Positions 47,714 through 60,492 of a stretch of 64,000 nucleotides of DNA are shown piece by piece (position 1 is the stretch's first letter; each line of letters opens with the position of its first letter). The translations under genes were made by a program, and so were the position numbers. The notes below the pieces were generated by a model, which worked only from the letters and a program-made list of their open reading frames with translations, did not search any database and had not been told where the DNA came from. The DNA comes from Spiribacter roseus (GTDB lineage Bacteria > Pseudomonadota > Gammaproteobacteria > Nitrococcales > Nitrococcaceae), in contig NZ_CP016382.1 in NCBI RefSeq assembly GCF_002813635.1, positions 620,001-684,000 on the forward strand. Reading direction: 5' to 3'.

Positions 47714-49300
47714 TCAACGACCGTTGGTCGATTCCTGGGCAAAATACTGATCGACGAACGCCTCGAACGGGGGCTCGTCGCGGGCCTCCATGTCGGCCTG
47801 CTCGGCGCGTGAGCGGATCGCCTCGTCGGCGAGGCGCGCGCGCACCGATTCGTCCAGTGGCCACTGGCGGATGGTCTCGACATGCTCGGCCGAGGTGCGC
47901 AGGGCGAATTCGACGAATTCCTCGTTGTGCGCGTGCATGGCGGCGAGCACCTGCGCGGAGGGAGTCCGCCCGGCGTCGGCCACCGACGCCCGATAATCGG
48001 CGAGGATGCGACTGTAGCGGCCGTCCTGGTGCACCTCGTCGAGGAGTTCCGCCGGGCCGGTCATCGCGCCGAGTAACTCATCCGCCCAGTCCCGCAGGCC
48101 GACCCGCTCGCCATCGCCGCGATGCAGGGTCAGGTTCGGGTCCCGCCCGTGGCGGGCGACAAGGCCCTGATTGGCGTTGATGTGGTGCTGCTCGAGGGCG
48201 TTGATCGGTGGACTGTCCTCCAGCAGGCAGAACACCAGCAGGGTCTCGAGAAAGCCGATCTGATCGGCGTCGATGCCGATCGGGTTGAACGGGTTGAGAT
48301 CCAGCGCACGGATCTCGACATACTCGACCCCGGCGCGGTTGAGCGCGCAGGTCGGCGGCTCGCCGGACTGGGCGACCGCCTTGGGACGGACGAAGCTGTA
48401 GTACTCGTTCTCGATCTGCAGCACGTTGGTGTTGAGCTGGCGCCAGACGCCATCAACGAGCGTGCCGATGCGTGCGTATTCCGGATCGGGGGTGCTGATC
48501 GCCGCCCGCAGGCTGGCCACGTAGGCATCGAGGTTGTTGTAGTCGATCTCGAGGGCGGCCTGGGCGTTGTTCTTATAGCCGATATCGCTCATGCGCAGGG
48601 ACGTCGCGTACGGGGTGTAGAAGGTGTTCGCCGAGAACGATTCGAAGTCCAGGTTGCGACCGCCGGTGAACGACTTGCAGATCGCCGGTGAGGCGCCCAT
48701 CAGGTACGGCACCAGCCAGCCATAGCGCTGGAAGTTGCGGATCAGCCGAAAGTAGAAGTCCGAGCGGAAGGTGGCGAAGTCGCGCCGGTCGTCCTCGCGC
48801 GCCTGGACCGAGCGCAGGAACGCCTCGCTGAACGAGTAATTGAAATGGATGCCGGCGATCGCCTGCATGGTGCGCCCGTAACGCCAGTCCAGGCCGTGGC
48901 GGTAGACATGCTTCATGCGACCGATGTTCGAGTCGCCGTAATCGGCGATGGGAATGCTTTTATCGCCACCGACGATGCAGGGCATGGAGGTGGCCCAGAG
49001 CAACTCGTCGCCGGTCTGATCGACGGTGTAGCGATGCAGATCGGCGAGATGCTGCAGCGCCGCCTCGCCATGGGTGTAGGCGGGGGTGACCAGCTCGAGC
49101 AGCGCCTCGGAGTAATCGGTGGTGATCTCCGGATGACACAGCGGTGAGCCGAGCCCCTCGGGATGCGGCGTCTGCGCGATGTGGCCGGCGGGCGTCACCC
49201 GCAGGCTTTCCTTTTCCAGGCCATGGCGGCTGCCGGCGAGCAGACCGCGCTCGCCATGGGCCTGCAATCGTTTCACGCGACGCTCGGCGCTACGGTTCAT
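47714..49300 (-). CDS. gshA: Glutamate-cysteine ligase
   Basis: 528 residues, a proteobacterial GshA. Conserved substrate-site segments HGLEKESLRVTPAGHI, HPEITTDYSEALLELVTP, QAIAGIHFNYSFS and YVEIRALDLNPFNPIGI are present. It joins glutamate and cysteine in glutathione synthesis in the cytoplasm; gshB is not here. The start at 49300 follows a divergent gap of 146 bases shared with the reductase gene at 49447. Confidence 0.95.
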   Translation of the reverse strand: MNRSAERRVKRLQAHGERGLLAGSRHGLEKESLRVTPAGHIAQTPHPEGLGSPLCHPEITTDYSEALLELVTPAYTHGEAALQHLADLHRYTVDQTGDELLWATSMPCIVGGDKSIPIADYGDSNIGRMKHVYRHGLDWRYGRTMQAIAGIHFNYSFSEAFLRSVQAREDDRRDFATFRSDFYFRLIRNFQRYGWLVPYLMGASPAICKSFTGGRNLDFESFSANTFYTPYATSLRMSDIGYKNNAQAALEIDYNNLDAYVASLRAAISTPDPEYARIGTLVDGVWRQLNTNVLQIENEYYSFVRPKAVAQSGEPPTCALNRAGVEYVEIRALDLNPFNPIGIDADQIGFLETLLVFCLLEDSPPINALEQHHINANQGLVARHGRDPNLTLHRGDGERVGLRDWADELLGAMTGPAELLDEVHQDGRYSRILADYRASVADAGRTPSAQVLAAMHAHNEEFVEFALRTSAEHVETIRQWPLDESVRARLADEAIRSRAEQADMEARDEPPFEAFVDQYFAQESTNGR

Positions 49301-49446
49301 GGTGTTGGACTACTCGATTCCGAAAGCCGCGATTGTGCCGATGTCGAGCGTCATTTGGAATGGCATGTTGCGGTGCGTATCGCCATAGGGCGCGGGCGGC
49401 GGGTACCGTGCAGCCATTCACTGTGCGATATCCGGAGGATCACGGC

Positions 49447-50169
49447 ATGACGAGAACGGCACTGGTAACCGGAGGGACCCGGGGCATTGGGGCCGCCATT
49501 GCGCGGGCGCTGCGAGACTCGGGCCATCAGGTCATCGCGACCTATCAGGGCAATGACGAGGCCGCGGCGGCGTTCACACGCGATACCGACATCCCGGCGC
49601 GCAAGTGGGACGTCTCCGACTTCGCCGCCTGTCAGCAGGGCGTGGCCGACGTGGTTGAGACCTATGGTTCCGTCGATGTGCTCGTCAACAATGCCGGCAT
49701 CACGCGGGACGCCACCCTGCACAAAATGGAGGAGGCGGACTGGAACGCGGTCATCACCACCAACCTGAACTCGGCGTTCAACATGACCCGGGCGGTCATC
49801 AATGGGATGCGCGAAGCCGGCTTCGGGCGGATCATCTCGATTGCGTCGATCAACGGCCAGAAGGGCCAGATGGGGCAGGCCAACTATGCCGCGGCCAAGG
49901 CCGGACTGATCGGCTTCACCAAATCGGTGGCCCAGGAGAATGCCCGTCGGGGCGTGACGGCCAATGTCGTCTCGCCGGGCTATATCAGCACGGAGATGGT
50001 GGCGGCGGTGCCGGAGAACGTCCTTGAGAAGATCGTCGGCCAGATCCCGGTCAACCGCCTCGGCGAGGCCGAGGAAGTCGGCCAGGCGGTGGCCTACCTG
50101 GCGAGCGACGGGGCGGGGTTCGTCACCGGCTCGACGCTGAGCATCAACGGCGGCCAGTGGATGGCCTGA
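49447..50169 (+). CDS. phbB: Acetoacetyl-CoA reductase
   Basis: 240 residues of the short-chain dehydrogenase family. GGTRGIGAAIARAL binds NADPH, NNAGITRDAT is the usual NNAG, and Ser/Tyr/Lys lie in SIASINGQKGQMGQANYAAAKAG. Similarity pattern (SAFNMTRAVINGMREAGFGR, NGQKGQMGQ) is that of PhaB/PhbB in polyhydroxybutyrate formation. FabG is the main alternative. GGAGG lies eight bases before the ATG. The polymerase gene is not in the window. Confidence 0.87.
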   Translation: MTRTALVTGGTRGIGAAIARALRDSGHQVIATYQGNDEAAAAFTRDTDIPARKWDVSDFAACQQGVADVVETYGSVDVLVNNAGITRDATLHKMEEADWNAVITTNLNSAFNMTRAVINGMREAGFGRIISIASINGQKGQMGQANYAAAKAGLIGFTKSVAQENARRGVTANVVSPGYISTEMVAAVPENVLEKIVGQIPVNRLGEAEEVGQAVAYLASDGAGFVTGSTLSINGGQWMA

Positions 50170-50174
50170 TCGCC

Positions 50175-50471
50175 TCAGTGTGAGGCGTTGAAAAGGCTCG
50201 GCCCCTGTTCGTCGATCAGGCGCCGTGCCTTCTCCAGCGTCACTTCGGCGGCCATCTCCTGGCTGCCATGGACATCCGCGCGCACGAACGTGGTCGTCAG
50301 CGTGGTGCCGTCCCGATCCACTGAAATCTGTCCGCTGACCCGCCAGCCGCCGGGATCCTCACGCGGCGTCGCGGTGATCGTGTAGCCCTGATAGGTGGTC
50401 TCGGCGACCACCCTGGGGGGATTGTCGCCGCCGTTGCGACCCATCATGCTGCGCATAAATCGTATGATCAT
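50175..50471 (-). CDS. HlyU-family protein
   Basis: 98 residues. YQGYTITATPREDPGGWRVS and FVRADVHGSQ...KARRLIDEQGPSLF form the HlyU pattern, a small family of transcription regulators in vibrios, but often of unknown role elsewhere. It converges with the reductase gene and diverges from the methyltransferase gene. The start could instead be one of the following Met codons (MRSMMGRN). Confidence 0.7.
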   Translation of the reverse strand: MIIRFMRSMMGRNGGDNPPRVVAETTYQGYTITATPREDPGGWRVSGQISVDRDGTTLTTTFVRADVHGSQEMAAEVTLEKARRLIDEQGPSLFNASH

Positions 50472-50521
50472 GACCCGACAATGCCCATCACAACGGTGGC
50501 GATCAAGGGAGCGACGCGCGG

Positions 50522-51133
50522 ATGACGACCATGGCGGATCGACTGACGTTTCTGAAGGGATTTCTCCAGCGACCCCGTGAAGTGGGATCGGTGGTGCCCA
50601 GCTCGCGCTTTCTCGAACAGCGCCTGCTTCGCGTGATTGACGCCGCCCATGCCCGGACGCTGGTGGAACTGGGGCCCGGTACCGGCGGGACCACCCGCGC
50701 CGTGCTGAAAGCCCTGCCGGCGGATGCCCGGCTGCTCGCCATCGACACCAACCCCGCGTTCGTCCGCGAACTGGCGGGGATCCGTGACCCGCGCCTGCAT
50801 GTGGCTGAGGGCAGTGCCGCTGACCTGGCCACGCTGATCCGCCAGCACGGGCTGACGGCGCCGGATATCGTGTTCTCGGGCATTCCCTTCTCGACCCTGC
50901 CGGAGGCCGTGGCGGACGGCATACTCGAGTCGGTCTGGGCCGCCCTCGCACCGGGCGGGCGGTTCACCGCCTATCAGTTCCGCGATGCCGTGTGTCGGCA
51001 GGGTCGCCGGGTGATGGGCGAGCCGCTGGTGGAGTGCGAATGGGTGAATCTGCCGCCCATGCATTTCTATTCGTGGGACAAGCCAGAGCGCGCCGGCAGG
51101 CGTCGCGCCAGTGGCAGCGCCACCGCGCCGTAG
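50522..51133 (+). CDS. SAM-dependent methyltransferase, PmtA-like
   Basis: 203 residues. The opening 'FLKGFLQRPREVGSVVPSS' is typical of rRNA-dimethylase-like phospholipid N-methyltransferases, and VELGPGTGGTTRAVL (about 48-62) is the SAM motif. PmtA methylates phosphatidylethanolamine toward phosphatidylcholine; other small-molecule targets are possible. The C-terminal 20 residues overlap the convergent MFS gene by 67 bases. Confidence 0.75.
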   Translation: MTTMADRLTFLKGFLQRPREVGSVVPSSRFLEQRLLRVIDAAHARTLVELGPGTGGTTRAVLKALPADARLLAIDTNPAFVRELAGIRDPRLHVAEGSAADLATLIRQHGLTAPDIVFSGIPFSTLPEAVADGILESVWAALAPGGRFTAYQFRDAVCRQGRRVMGEPLVECEWVNLPPMHFYSWDKPERAGRRRASGSATAP

Positions 51134-52260
51134 ATCAGGATCGGCACCACCGAATAGCGCGCCGCCCCCAACCAGTCGCCGACCAGACCGCCCAGCAGCG
51201 GGACAAAGAAGTTGGTGATGGCGCCGACGGCGAACATGCCGGCGGCCAGCGCGGCTGTGGCATTGCCGCGGGTATAGAGCGGCGGCAGGGCGACCAGCAG
51301 GATCAGCAGCAGGCCGACCGACAGACCCGTCGGGATGAGCGCGGTCAGCGCCGGCCAGCCCGCCAGGAACAGGAAGCCGCTGAGTCCCAGCAGACTGACG
51401 AGCATCAGTACCTGCAGTGGCCTCGGGTGGCCGATCCAGCGCCGGCCCACGGTGAACATGATCAGCGAGGCCGCGATCTGCGTGGTGTTGAACAGCGTCA
51501 GCGCGAGGGGCAGCAGTTCGGCCTCGCCGCGGCCCTCGAGCACGGTGCCCATGTAGGCATTGACGCCAAAGAACACCGATCCACTCGCCCCCAGCAGGAT
51601 CCCCAGCTTCCAGACCAGCGGCCGGCGCCAGTCCGGCAGCCAATGCCCGGTGTCGTTTTCAAAGGCCCGCGAGGGACGGCTCAGCAGCCGGATGCTGAGC
51701 GCCGGGATCAGCGCGGGCAGCGACCAGAACAGCAGCGTCAGGCGCCAGTCGCCGCCGGCCAGGGGGAGCATGACCGGCAGCGTCAGGGTGGAGCCGATGA
51801 CCTCGCCGATCAGCATGCCGTTCATGTAAATGGCGGTGCCCATGGCAATCCGCGATGGCCACCATTCGGTGAGCAGCGTCGGCAGCGCCGGCTGGATGCC
51901 GGCAATGGCGATGCCCATCACGGCGGTGGCGATGAAAAGCGTTGGCACGCCACCCAGCCCCCGCGCGGATGAGCTCAGGACCACCAGAAGCAGGGCGGTG
52001 ATGAGGGTGCGGCGCGCCCCGATGCGGCTGATCAGCCACGAGGCGCCAAGCCCCGCCACCGCGAGCATCAGGATCGGCAGGGTGGTGAGCGCGCCGGTGG
52101 CCGCCTGTCCCAGATTCAGATCATCGGCGATGCGGGGCGCGAGGGGCGGGGCGACGAGCACGGTCAGGCGCAGATACAGGCCGGTCAACCAGAGCAACAG
52201 CATGACGATGGGCGTTGATGGTGTTTTCGACGCGTCGGTGTCCATGCATTCCCCGGGCAT
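51067..52260 (-). CDS. MFS transporter, CynX/NimT type
   Basis: 397 residues with twelve hydrophobic segments and the loop WLISRIGARRTLITA between segments 2 and 3, the MFS A-motif. It resembles the CynX/NimT cyanate/nitroimidazole branch; substrate unknown. A second Met six codons in (52245) is a plausible start because it removes a charged leader. It overlaps the methyltransferase gene tail-to-tail. Confidence 0.82.
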   Translation of the reverse strand: MPGECMDTDASKTPSTPIVMLLLWLTGLYLRLTVLVAPPLAPRIADDLNLGQAATGALTTLPILMLAVAGLGASWLISRIGARRTLITALLLVVLSSSARGLGGVPTLFIATAVMGIAIAGIQPALPTLLTEWWPSRIAMGTAIYMNGMLIGEVIGSTLTLPVMLPLAGGDWRLTLLFWSLPALIPALSIRLLSRPSRAFENDTGHWLPDWRRPLVWKLGILLGASGSVFFGVNAYMGTVLEGRGEAELLPLALTLFNTTQIAASLIMFTVGRRWIGHPRPLQVLMLVSLLGLSGFLFLAGWPALTALIPTGLSVGLLLILLVALPPLYTRGNATAALAAGMFAVGAITNFFVPLLGGLVGDWLGAARYSVVPILIYGAVALPLARRLPARSGLSHE

Positions 52261-52296
52261 TAAACGCTAGACTCTAGCACCGAAAGGAGGTCTTTC

Positions 52297-52545
52297 ATGC
52301 GGTGGTTGAGTGATTCCAATGGTATCCAGTGGAGTGTCGACGTGCTGTTCGGTTCCTACGGGACCTATTACCTCATGTTCAGCCCCGGGCCGGGCGAGCA
52401 CTCCGGGCAGCCGCGCAAGCTGGCCATTGCCGCGGACTCGCAGCGCGAGGCGGCGGCCGCGCTGGACGCCATGGATGAGGCGGCGCTCGTCGCCGCGCTC
52501 GCCGATTCCACCGACTTCAACGAAACCTCGCCGCTGGGGTTCTAG
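52297..52545 (+). CDS. Small conserved-looking hypothetical protein
   Basis: 82 residues, MRWLSDSNGIQWSVDVLFGSY onward. A perfect AAAGGAGG ribosome site is placed seven bases before the ATG, and the gene is four bases from the next one, so it is very likely real. I see no signal peptide, membrane segment or known motif; the C-terminal half is helical and acidic. It starts a plus-strand group with the DUF2249-like, VIT-type and UspA genes. Confidence 0.65.
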   Translation: MRWLSDSNGIQWSVDVLFGSYGTYYLMFSPGPGEHSGQPRKLAIAADSQREAAAALDAMDEAALVAALADSTDFNETSPLGF

Positions 52546-52549
52546 CGCG

Positions 52550-52801
52550 ATGGACGGGGGTTATCCCGGCGGCGTCATCGACCTGCGCCTGCATCGCCCG
52601 CAGACCCGGCTCATGCTGGTCGAGCAGACCCTCGCCGCGCTGCAGCCGGGCGAGGACATCCTGCTGGTGTTCCGCGAGCGCCCCGCGCATCTGCCCGACT
52701 ATATCCGCGCCCAGTATCCGGATCGCTTCGAGGTGACCGCCGTCGACACGGGCCCGGAAGTCTGGAGCCTGCGCGTCCACCCCCTCGACACGGACGCCTG
52801 A
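52550..52801 (+). CDS. DUF2249-like small protein
   Basis: 83 residues. 'VIDLRLHRPQTRLMLVEQTL' and LQPGEDILLVFRERPAHL, then SLRVHP, resemble the DUF2249/TusA-like fold, in which LDVRxLPPxxR and GExxxLV recur. The TusA-type active Cys is absent. A role in redox or sulfur handling is only inference. It follows the preceding gene by four bases and stops one base before the VIT-type gene. Confidence 0.55.
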   Translation: MDGGYPGGVIDLRLHRPQTRLMLVEQTLAALQPGEDILLVFRERPAHLPDYIRAQYPDRFEVTAVDTGPEVWSLRVHPLDTDA

Positions 52802-52802
52802 G

Positions 52803-53561
52803 ATGCGAGAGCTCGAACACAGCCATCGGCCCGAGGACATCCGCCATCGCCTGGAGTCGGGCCGGCGCACCAGCTACCTGCGAGACGCCATTCTGGGGGG
52901 CATCGATGGCTGCGTCACCACCTTCGCCGTGGTGGCCAGCGTCGCCGGCGCCGGGCTGCCCGGCCTGATCGCGTTCAGCCTGGGGCTGTCGAGCCTGATC
53001 GCCGATGGCTTCAGCATGGGGGTGAGCAACTATCAGGGCGTGAAAAGCGATCGCGATGCCGTCGAGCAGGCCCGGGCCACGGAAAACAGCCACATCCGCG
53101 AGGTGCCGGATGGCGAGCGCGAGGAGATCCGCCAGATCTTCGCCCGCAAGGGCTTCGAGGGCGAGGTGCTCGAGGAGATCGTCGAGACCATTTCCGCCGA
53201 CGAATCACTCTGGGTGGAGACCATGCTGCGCGAGGAGCACGGGCTCGACCTCGAGGGGGCGGAGCCGCTCCGCGCCGCGCTGTGGACGTTCGGCGCCTTC
53301 GTCATCGTGGGCGCCATTCCACTGCTGCCATTCATGCTGCCGCTGGTGGGCGTTGACGTCGCGTTCGCCGTGAGCAGCGTCCTGACGGCGATCACCTTTT
53401 TCGGCATCGGCTTTGTCAAAGGCGTTATTCTGGGCGACGGCCATTGGCGTGCCGGCATCGAAACGCTTTTCATGGGCGGTGGCGCGGCCGTGATCGCCTA
53501 TCTCGTCGGCGGCATTTTCGAGCCGATGATGACTGAGATGGGATTGGCCATATCGGGTTAA
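52803..53561 (+). CDS. VIT1/CCC1-type iron/manganese transporter
   Basis: 252 residues. 'LRDAILGGIDGCVTTFAVVASV' and LIADGFSMGVSNYQGVKS are the signature helices of the VIT1/CCC1 family, including the Asp and Met expected for metal passage. Five membrane segments frame a cytoplasmic helical domain (about 75-150, rich in Glu). It moves Fe2+ or Mn2+ out of the cytoplasm. Close to the two small genes upstream, which may be related in function. Confidence 0.87.
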   Translation: MRELEHSHRPEDIRHRLESGRRTSYLRDAILGGIDGCVTTFAVVASVAGAGLPGLIAFSLGLSSLIADGFSMGVSNYQGVKSDRDAVEQARATENSHIREVPDGEREEIRQIFARKGFEGEVLEEIVETISADESLWVETMLREEHGLDLEGAEPLRAALWTFGAFVIVGAIPLLPFMLPLVGVDVAFAVSSVLTAITFFGIGFVKGVILGDGHWRAGIETLFMGGGAAVIAYLVGGIFEPMMTEMGLAISG

Positions 53562-53581
53562 ATCGACAAGGAGAGAGCATC

Positions 53582-54049
53582 ATGCCCCGTCAACCCAAGA
53601 TCCTGATCGTTCCGGTGGATGGCTCGGAAGGCGCCAGTGCGGCGGCCGAGTACGCGCTTGGTCTGGCACAGGCACTGGATGTGCCGGTCCGCCTGCTGTA
53701 CGCCTTTCCCCGTGATCCGGTCGACATGTTCGGCATTCCCACCGAGGCGCCCGGCCCGGAGGAGCTGGAATACTTCTCGCCCGAAGCCTTCGAGCGCCTG
53801 CGCGATCAGAGCGCCGAGAAGGCGTTCGCCGCCACCCGCGAGGTGCTGGGGGAGACGGCTGTCGAGATCCAGGAGCAGATCGTCTCGGGCCATCCCGCCG
53901 AGGCCATCGTCGCCCATGCCGCCGCTGAGGATCAGCCTCAGGTGGTCATCGGCAGCCGTGGCCTGAGTGGCTTCAAGGAGTTTCTCCTTGGCAGCGTCAG
54001 TCAGCGGGTGCTGCATCAGGCCGACTGCCCGGTCACCGTGGTGCGCTGA
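53582..54049 (+). CDS. Universal stress protein, UspA family
   Basis: 155 residues. Opens ILIVPVDGSEGASAAAEYAL and ends with the ATP-binding motif VIGSRGLSGFKEFLLGSVSQRV, both typical of nucleotide-binding Usp. The role is in stress survival; the partner is unknown. AAGGAGAG precedes the ATG. It is 20 bases from the transporter gene and six from pncC. Confidence 0.92.
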   Translation: MPRQPKILIVPVDGSEGASAAAEYALGLAQALDVPVRLLYAFPRDPVDMFGIPTEAPGPEELEYFSPEAFERLRDQSAEKAFAATREVLGETAVEIQEQIVSGHPAEAIVAHAAAEDQPQVVIGSRGLSGFKEFLLGSVSQRVLHQADCPVTVVR

Positions 54050-54055
54050 CCCGGC

Positions 54056-54559
54056 GTGGCCGTCCCAACCGACAACGGTCTGGCGGAACGGGTCAGGCGT
54101 CTCGCCACCGGTCTTGGCGACGCCGGCCAGCGACTGGTGACGGCCGAGTCGTGCACAGGGGGCTGGATCGCCAAGGTGTGTACCGATCAGCCCGGCAGCT
54201 CAGCCTGGTTCGAGGAAGGACTCGTCACCTACAGCAATGCCGCCAAGCAGGCGCGGCTTGCGGTGCCGGCTGAGACCCTGGCCCGACACGGCGCGGTGAG
54301 TGCCGCCACGGCCGAGGCAATGGCCCGGGGCGCGCAGGCCGGTATCGCCGGGCGGGTCGCCGTCGCCACCACCGGCGTCGCGGGTCCGGGCGGTGGTACG
54401 GCCGACAAGCCGGTGGGGCTTGTCTGGTTTGCCTGGGGCCTGCCCGAGGGGCAGGTGGTCAGTGAGGCGGTGACCTTTAAAGGCGATCGTGATGCCATTC
54501 GCCATCAGAGTGTGGTGCATGCCCTCGATGGGCTGCTGATGCGTTTTCCCACCGCCTGA
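54056..54559 (+). CDS. pncC: Nicotinamide-nucleotide amidase (CinA C-terminal domain)
   Basis: 167 residues, only the CinA C-terminal domain. TAESCTGGWIAKVCTDQPGSS and YSNAAKQARLAVP carry the conserved Ser and Tyr; VATTGVAGPGGGTADKPVGLV follows. It deamidates NMN in the pyridine nucleotide cycle. GTG start six bases behind the UspA stop. A stand-alone pncC just before recA is a common gammaproteobacterial arrangement. Confidence 0.92.
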   Translation: MAVPTDNGLAERVRRLATGLGDAGQRLVTAESCTGGWIAKVCTDQPGSSAWFEEGLVTYSNAAKQARLAVPAETLARHGAVSAATAEAMARGAQAGIAGRVAVATTGVAGPGGGTADKPVGLVWFAWGLPEGQVVSEAVTFKGDRDAIRHQSVVHALDGLLMRFPTA

Positions 54560-54653
54560 CGCGGCGGTCTGGCCGACGGCCGGGGTGGGCGGTTGGCCGG
54601 GACTATGGGACAATCAACGCATTATCGACAGCTTGTAAACCCAGGGGTTGAGC

Positions 54654-55697
<1,044 letters not shown>

Positions 55698-55702
55698 GCA
55701 CC

Positions 55703-56185
55703 ATGAGCGACGGCGCCGGCGACCCCGCCGAATCGATCCGCGAGTGCTGCATCCGGCTTCTGGCCCGCCGCGAGCACTCGCGGGCCGAACTACAACGAAA
55801 GCTCGAGGCGCGTGACTTCCCACGCGCCGATATCCCTCCCGTGCTGGACGCCCTTGCGGCGGAGAATCTCCTGAGCGATCAGCGCTTTGCCGAGATGTTC
55901 GCGAGAACGCGTTCGGAAAATGGCCAGGGCCCGCTCAAGATCCGAGCGGATCTGCAGGCGCGCGGCGTCACTGGCGCAGACATTGACCGCTCACTCGAAC
56001 TTGTCGACGATACGTGGTTTGAACACTGTCGTGCCGCCTGGCAGCGGCGGTTCGGACGCGCGCCTGCGGATCGGCGCGAATGGGCCCGGCAGGCCCGGTT
56101 TCTGGCCGGCCGCGGGTTTGGGGGCGAACTCGTGCGTCGCGTTCTCGATGCGGCGGCGGGCGACGATGACAACACAGACACTTGA
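55703..56185 (+). CDS. recX: Regulatory protein RecX
   Basis: 160 residues made of three-helix RecX repeats, beginning 'ECCIRLLARREHSRAELQRK'. It binds RecA filaments and limits recombinase activity. It starts five bases after the recA stop and is most likely made by read-through from recA. alaS begins 12 bases after its stop. Confidence 0.92.
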   Translation: MSDGAGDPAESIRECCIRLLARREHSRAELQRKLEARDFPRADIPPVLDALAAENLLSDQRFAEMFARTRSENGQGPLKIRADLQARGVTGADIDRSLELVDDTWFEHCRAAWQRRFGRAPADRREWARQARFLAGRGFGGELVRRVLDAAAGDDDNTDT

Positions 56186-56197
56186 AAGCGAATCGGC

Positions 56198-58804
<2,607 letters not shown>

Positions 58805-58816
58805 CAAGGGAACGGA

Positions 58817-60091
58817 ATGTCGCTAGTTGTCCAGAAATTCGGGGGCTCGTCGGTCGCCAATATTGAGCGCATCGAAAACGTCGCCCGCAAGGCCATCGCC
58901 TCGCGCGATGCCGGTCATGACGTGGTCGTGGTGGTCTCCGCCATGAAAGGCGAGACCGATCGGCTCAACGAACTGGCCTACGGGGCCGCGCAGAACACCA
59001 CGCCGCGCCCGCGTGAACTTGACCTGCTGCTGTCCACCGGCGAGACCGTCACCATTGCACTGCTGACCATGGTGCTCGAGCGCATGAACGCCCCGGCGCG
59101 CTGTCTCACCGGCGCGCAGGTCCGGATCCTGACCGACAGCGCCTTCAGCAAGGCACGGATCCAGGACATTGATGCCGAATCGATCCGTGAGGACCTGGGC
59201 GCCGGGCGGATCGTCGTGGTGGCGGGGTTCCAGGGCGTCGACGAGAACGGCTCGATCACGACCCTCGGCCGGGGCGGCTCGGATACCACCGCCGTCGCGC
59301 TGGCCGCCGCCCTGGAGGCCGACGAGTGCCAGATCTATACGGATGTGGACGGCGTCTACACCACCGATCCGCGGGTGGTTCCCACCGCGCGGCGCCTTGA
59401 ACAGGTCACCTTCGAGGAGATGCTCGAACTGGCGAGTCTGGGCTCCAAGGTGCTCCAGATTCGGGCGGTGGAGTTTGCCGGCAAGTACCAGGTGCCACTG
59501 CGGGTGCTGTCGTCCTTTGAGGATGGCCCCGGGACATTGATCACGATGGAGGGACAGAATATGCAGCAGGGCAGTATGGAAGAGCCCCTGATCGCCGGCA
59601 TCGCCTTCAACCGCGATGAAGCCAAACTGACGATGATCGGTGTGCCGGACACGCCGGGGATCGCGACTCAGATTCTCGGGCCGGTGGCGGATGCCAACAT
59701 TGAAGTGGACATGATCGTGCAGAACATCAGCAATGATGGCCTGACTGACTTCACGTTCACCGTCAACAAGTCGGAATATGACCGTGCGTTGGAGATTCTC
59801 CGCCGACAGGCCGAGGTGCTGGGTGCACGCGAGGTGTTCGGTGACAGCAGCATCGTCAAGCTCTCGCTGGTGGGCGTCGGCATGCGCTCGCATGCCGGTG
59901 TGGCCAGTCTGATGTTCAAGGCGCTGGCGGCCGAAGGCATCAATATCCAGATGATCTCGACCTCCGAGATCAAGATCTCGGTGGTCACCGACGAAAAATA
60001 CCTCGAGCTCGGCACCCGGGCGCTTCACAAGGCCTTTGAGTTGGATGACCGCAGCGGCAAGACCGTGCGGGTTGAAGGCCAGTCCGACTGA
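58817..60091 (+). CDS. lysC: Aspartate kinase
   Basis: 424 residues. Catalytic part opens VQKFGGSSVANIERIENVA, with GRGGSDTTAVALAA in the ATP site; two ACT domains from about residue 265 to the end would bind lysine and/or threonine for feedback inhibition. An in-frame Met near residue 251 could be the start of a shorter beta subunit, as in Bacillus-type kinases, but no ribosome site was confirmed. First step to lysine, methionine, threonine and, in halophiles, ectoine. Confidence 0.95.
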   Translation: MSLVVQKFGGSSVANIERIENVARKAIASRDAGHDVVVVVSAMKGETDRLNELAYGAAQNTTPRPRELDLLLSTGETVTIALLTMVLERMNAPARCLTGAQVRILTDSAFSKARIQDIDAESIREDLGAGRIVVVAGFQGVDENGSITTLGRGGSDTTAVALAAALEADECQIYTDVDGVYTTDPRVVPTARRLEQVTFEEMLELASLGSKVLQIRAVEFAGKYQVPLRVLSSFEDGPGTLITMEGQNMQQGSMEEPLIAGIAFNRDEAKLTMIGVPDTPGIATQILGPVADANIEVDMIVQNISNDGLTDFTFTVNKSEYDRALEILRRQAEVLGAREVFGDSSIVKLSLVGVGMRSHAGVASLMFKALAAEGINIQMISTSEIKISVVTDEKYLELGTRALHKAFELDDRSGKTVRVEGQSD

Positions 60092-60226
60092 ATGCGGGGG
60101 AGACAGCCCCTGCCTCAGAATATACAATTATACTTTGGTCCAAGTAGTCCGACCGGAAGGGAATCATCGCAAGGCTTTGCGAGTCCGACCCGTAGGTGGC
60201 CGCAATAACAACGAGGAGTCGTCGGA

Positions 60227-60433
60227 ATGCTTATTCTGACCCGCAGGGTGGGCGAGACCCTGATGATTGGCGACGACGTCGCCGTGACGGTGCTGGGCGT
60301 GAAGGGCAATCAAGTCCGCATCGGCGTGAAGGCCCCGAAAGATGTCACGGTCCATCGTGAGGAGATCTACGAGCGCATCCGCGAAGAAGACGAGGGCAAT
60401 GCCGGCGGCGAAGCGGGCTCCGACGATCGCTGA
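60227..60433 (+). CDS. csrA: Carbon storage regulator CsrA
   Basis: 68 residues, [20 protein letters not shown] onward, with the conserved RNA-binding R44-region '[15 protein letters not shown]'. It binds GGA motifs in mRNA leaders and controls translation. The ribosome-binding region itself contains GGA sites (GAGGAGTCGTCGGAATG), and ACCGGAAGGGA lies about 70 bases upstream, so autoregulation is plausible. A TATACAATTATACT stretch at about 60122-60135 is a likely promoter region. Confidence 0.95.
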   Translation: MLILTRRVGETLMIGDDVAVTVLGVKGNQVRIGVKAPKDVTVHREEIYERIREEDEGNAGGEAGSDDR

Positions 60434-60451
60434 TCACCGAGCCGGGCCGGT

Positions 60452-60480
60452 TTACGCCGGCCGTCCTGTTACCGTATCCT
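60452..60480 (+). promoter_or_regulatory. Promoter of tRNA-Ser
   Basis: TTACGC (60452-60457) and TATCCT (60475-60480) with a 17-base spacer. The -35 box is weak. Start would lie a few bases before the tRNA at 60493. A GGCCGG/CCGGCC hairpin overlaps the -35 region (about 60445-60463). Confidence 0.5.
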
Positions 60481-60492
60481 ACGCGTCCAATC

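Noticed and set aside
50969..51972. Long plus-strand frame across the MFS gene
   Set aside because: Its translation is a Gln/Arg-rich low-complexity product typical of the antisense of a membrane protein gene.
54560..54653. LexA box upstream of recA
   Set aside because: No CTGT-N8-ACAG pair is present; only a single ACAG half-site occurs, so I do not call an SOS operator.
60445..60463. Terminator after csrA
   Set aside because: GGCCGG/CCGGCC can pair but is not followed by a T-run, and it overlaps the tRNA-Ser promoter.
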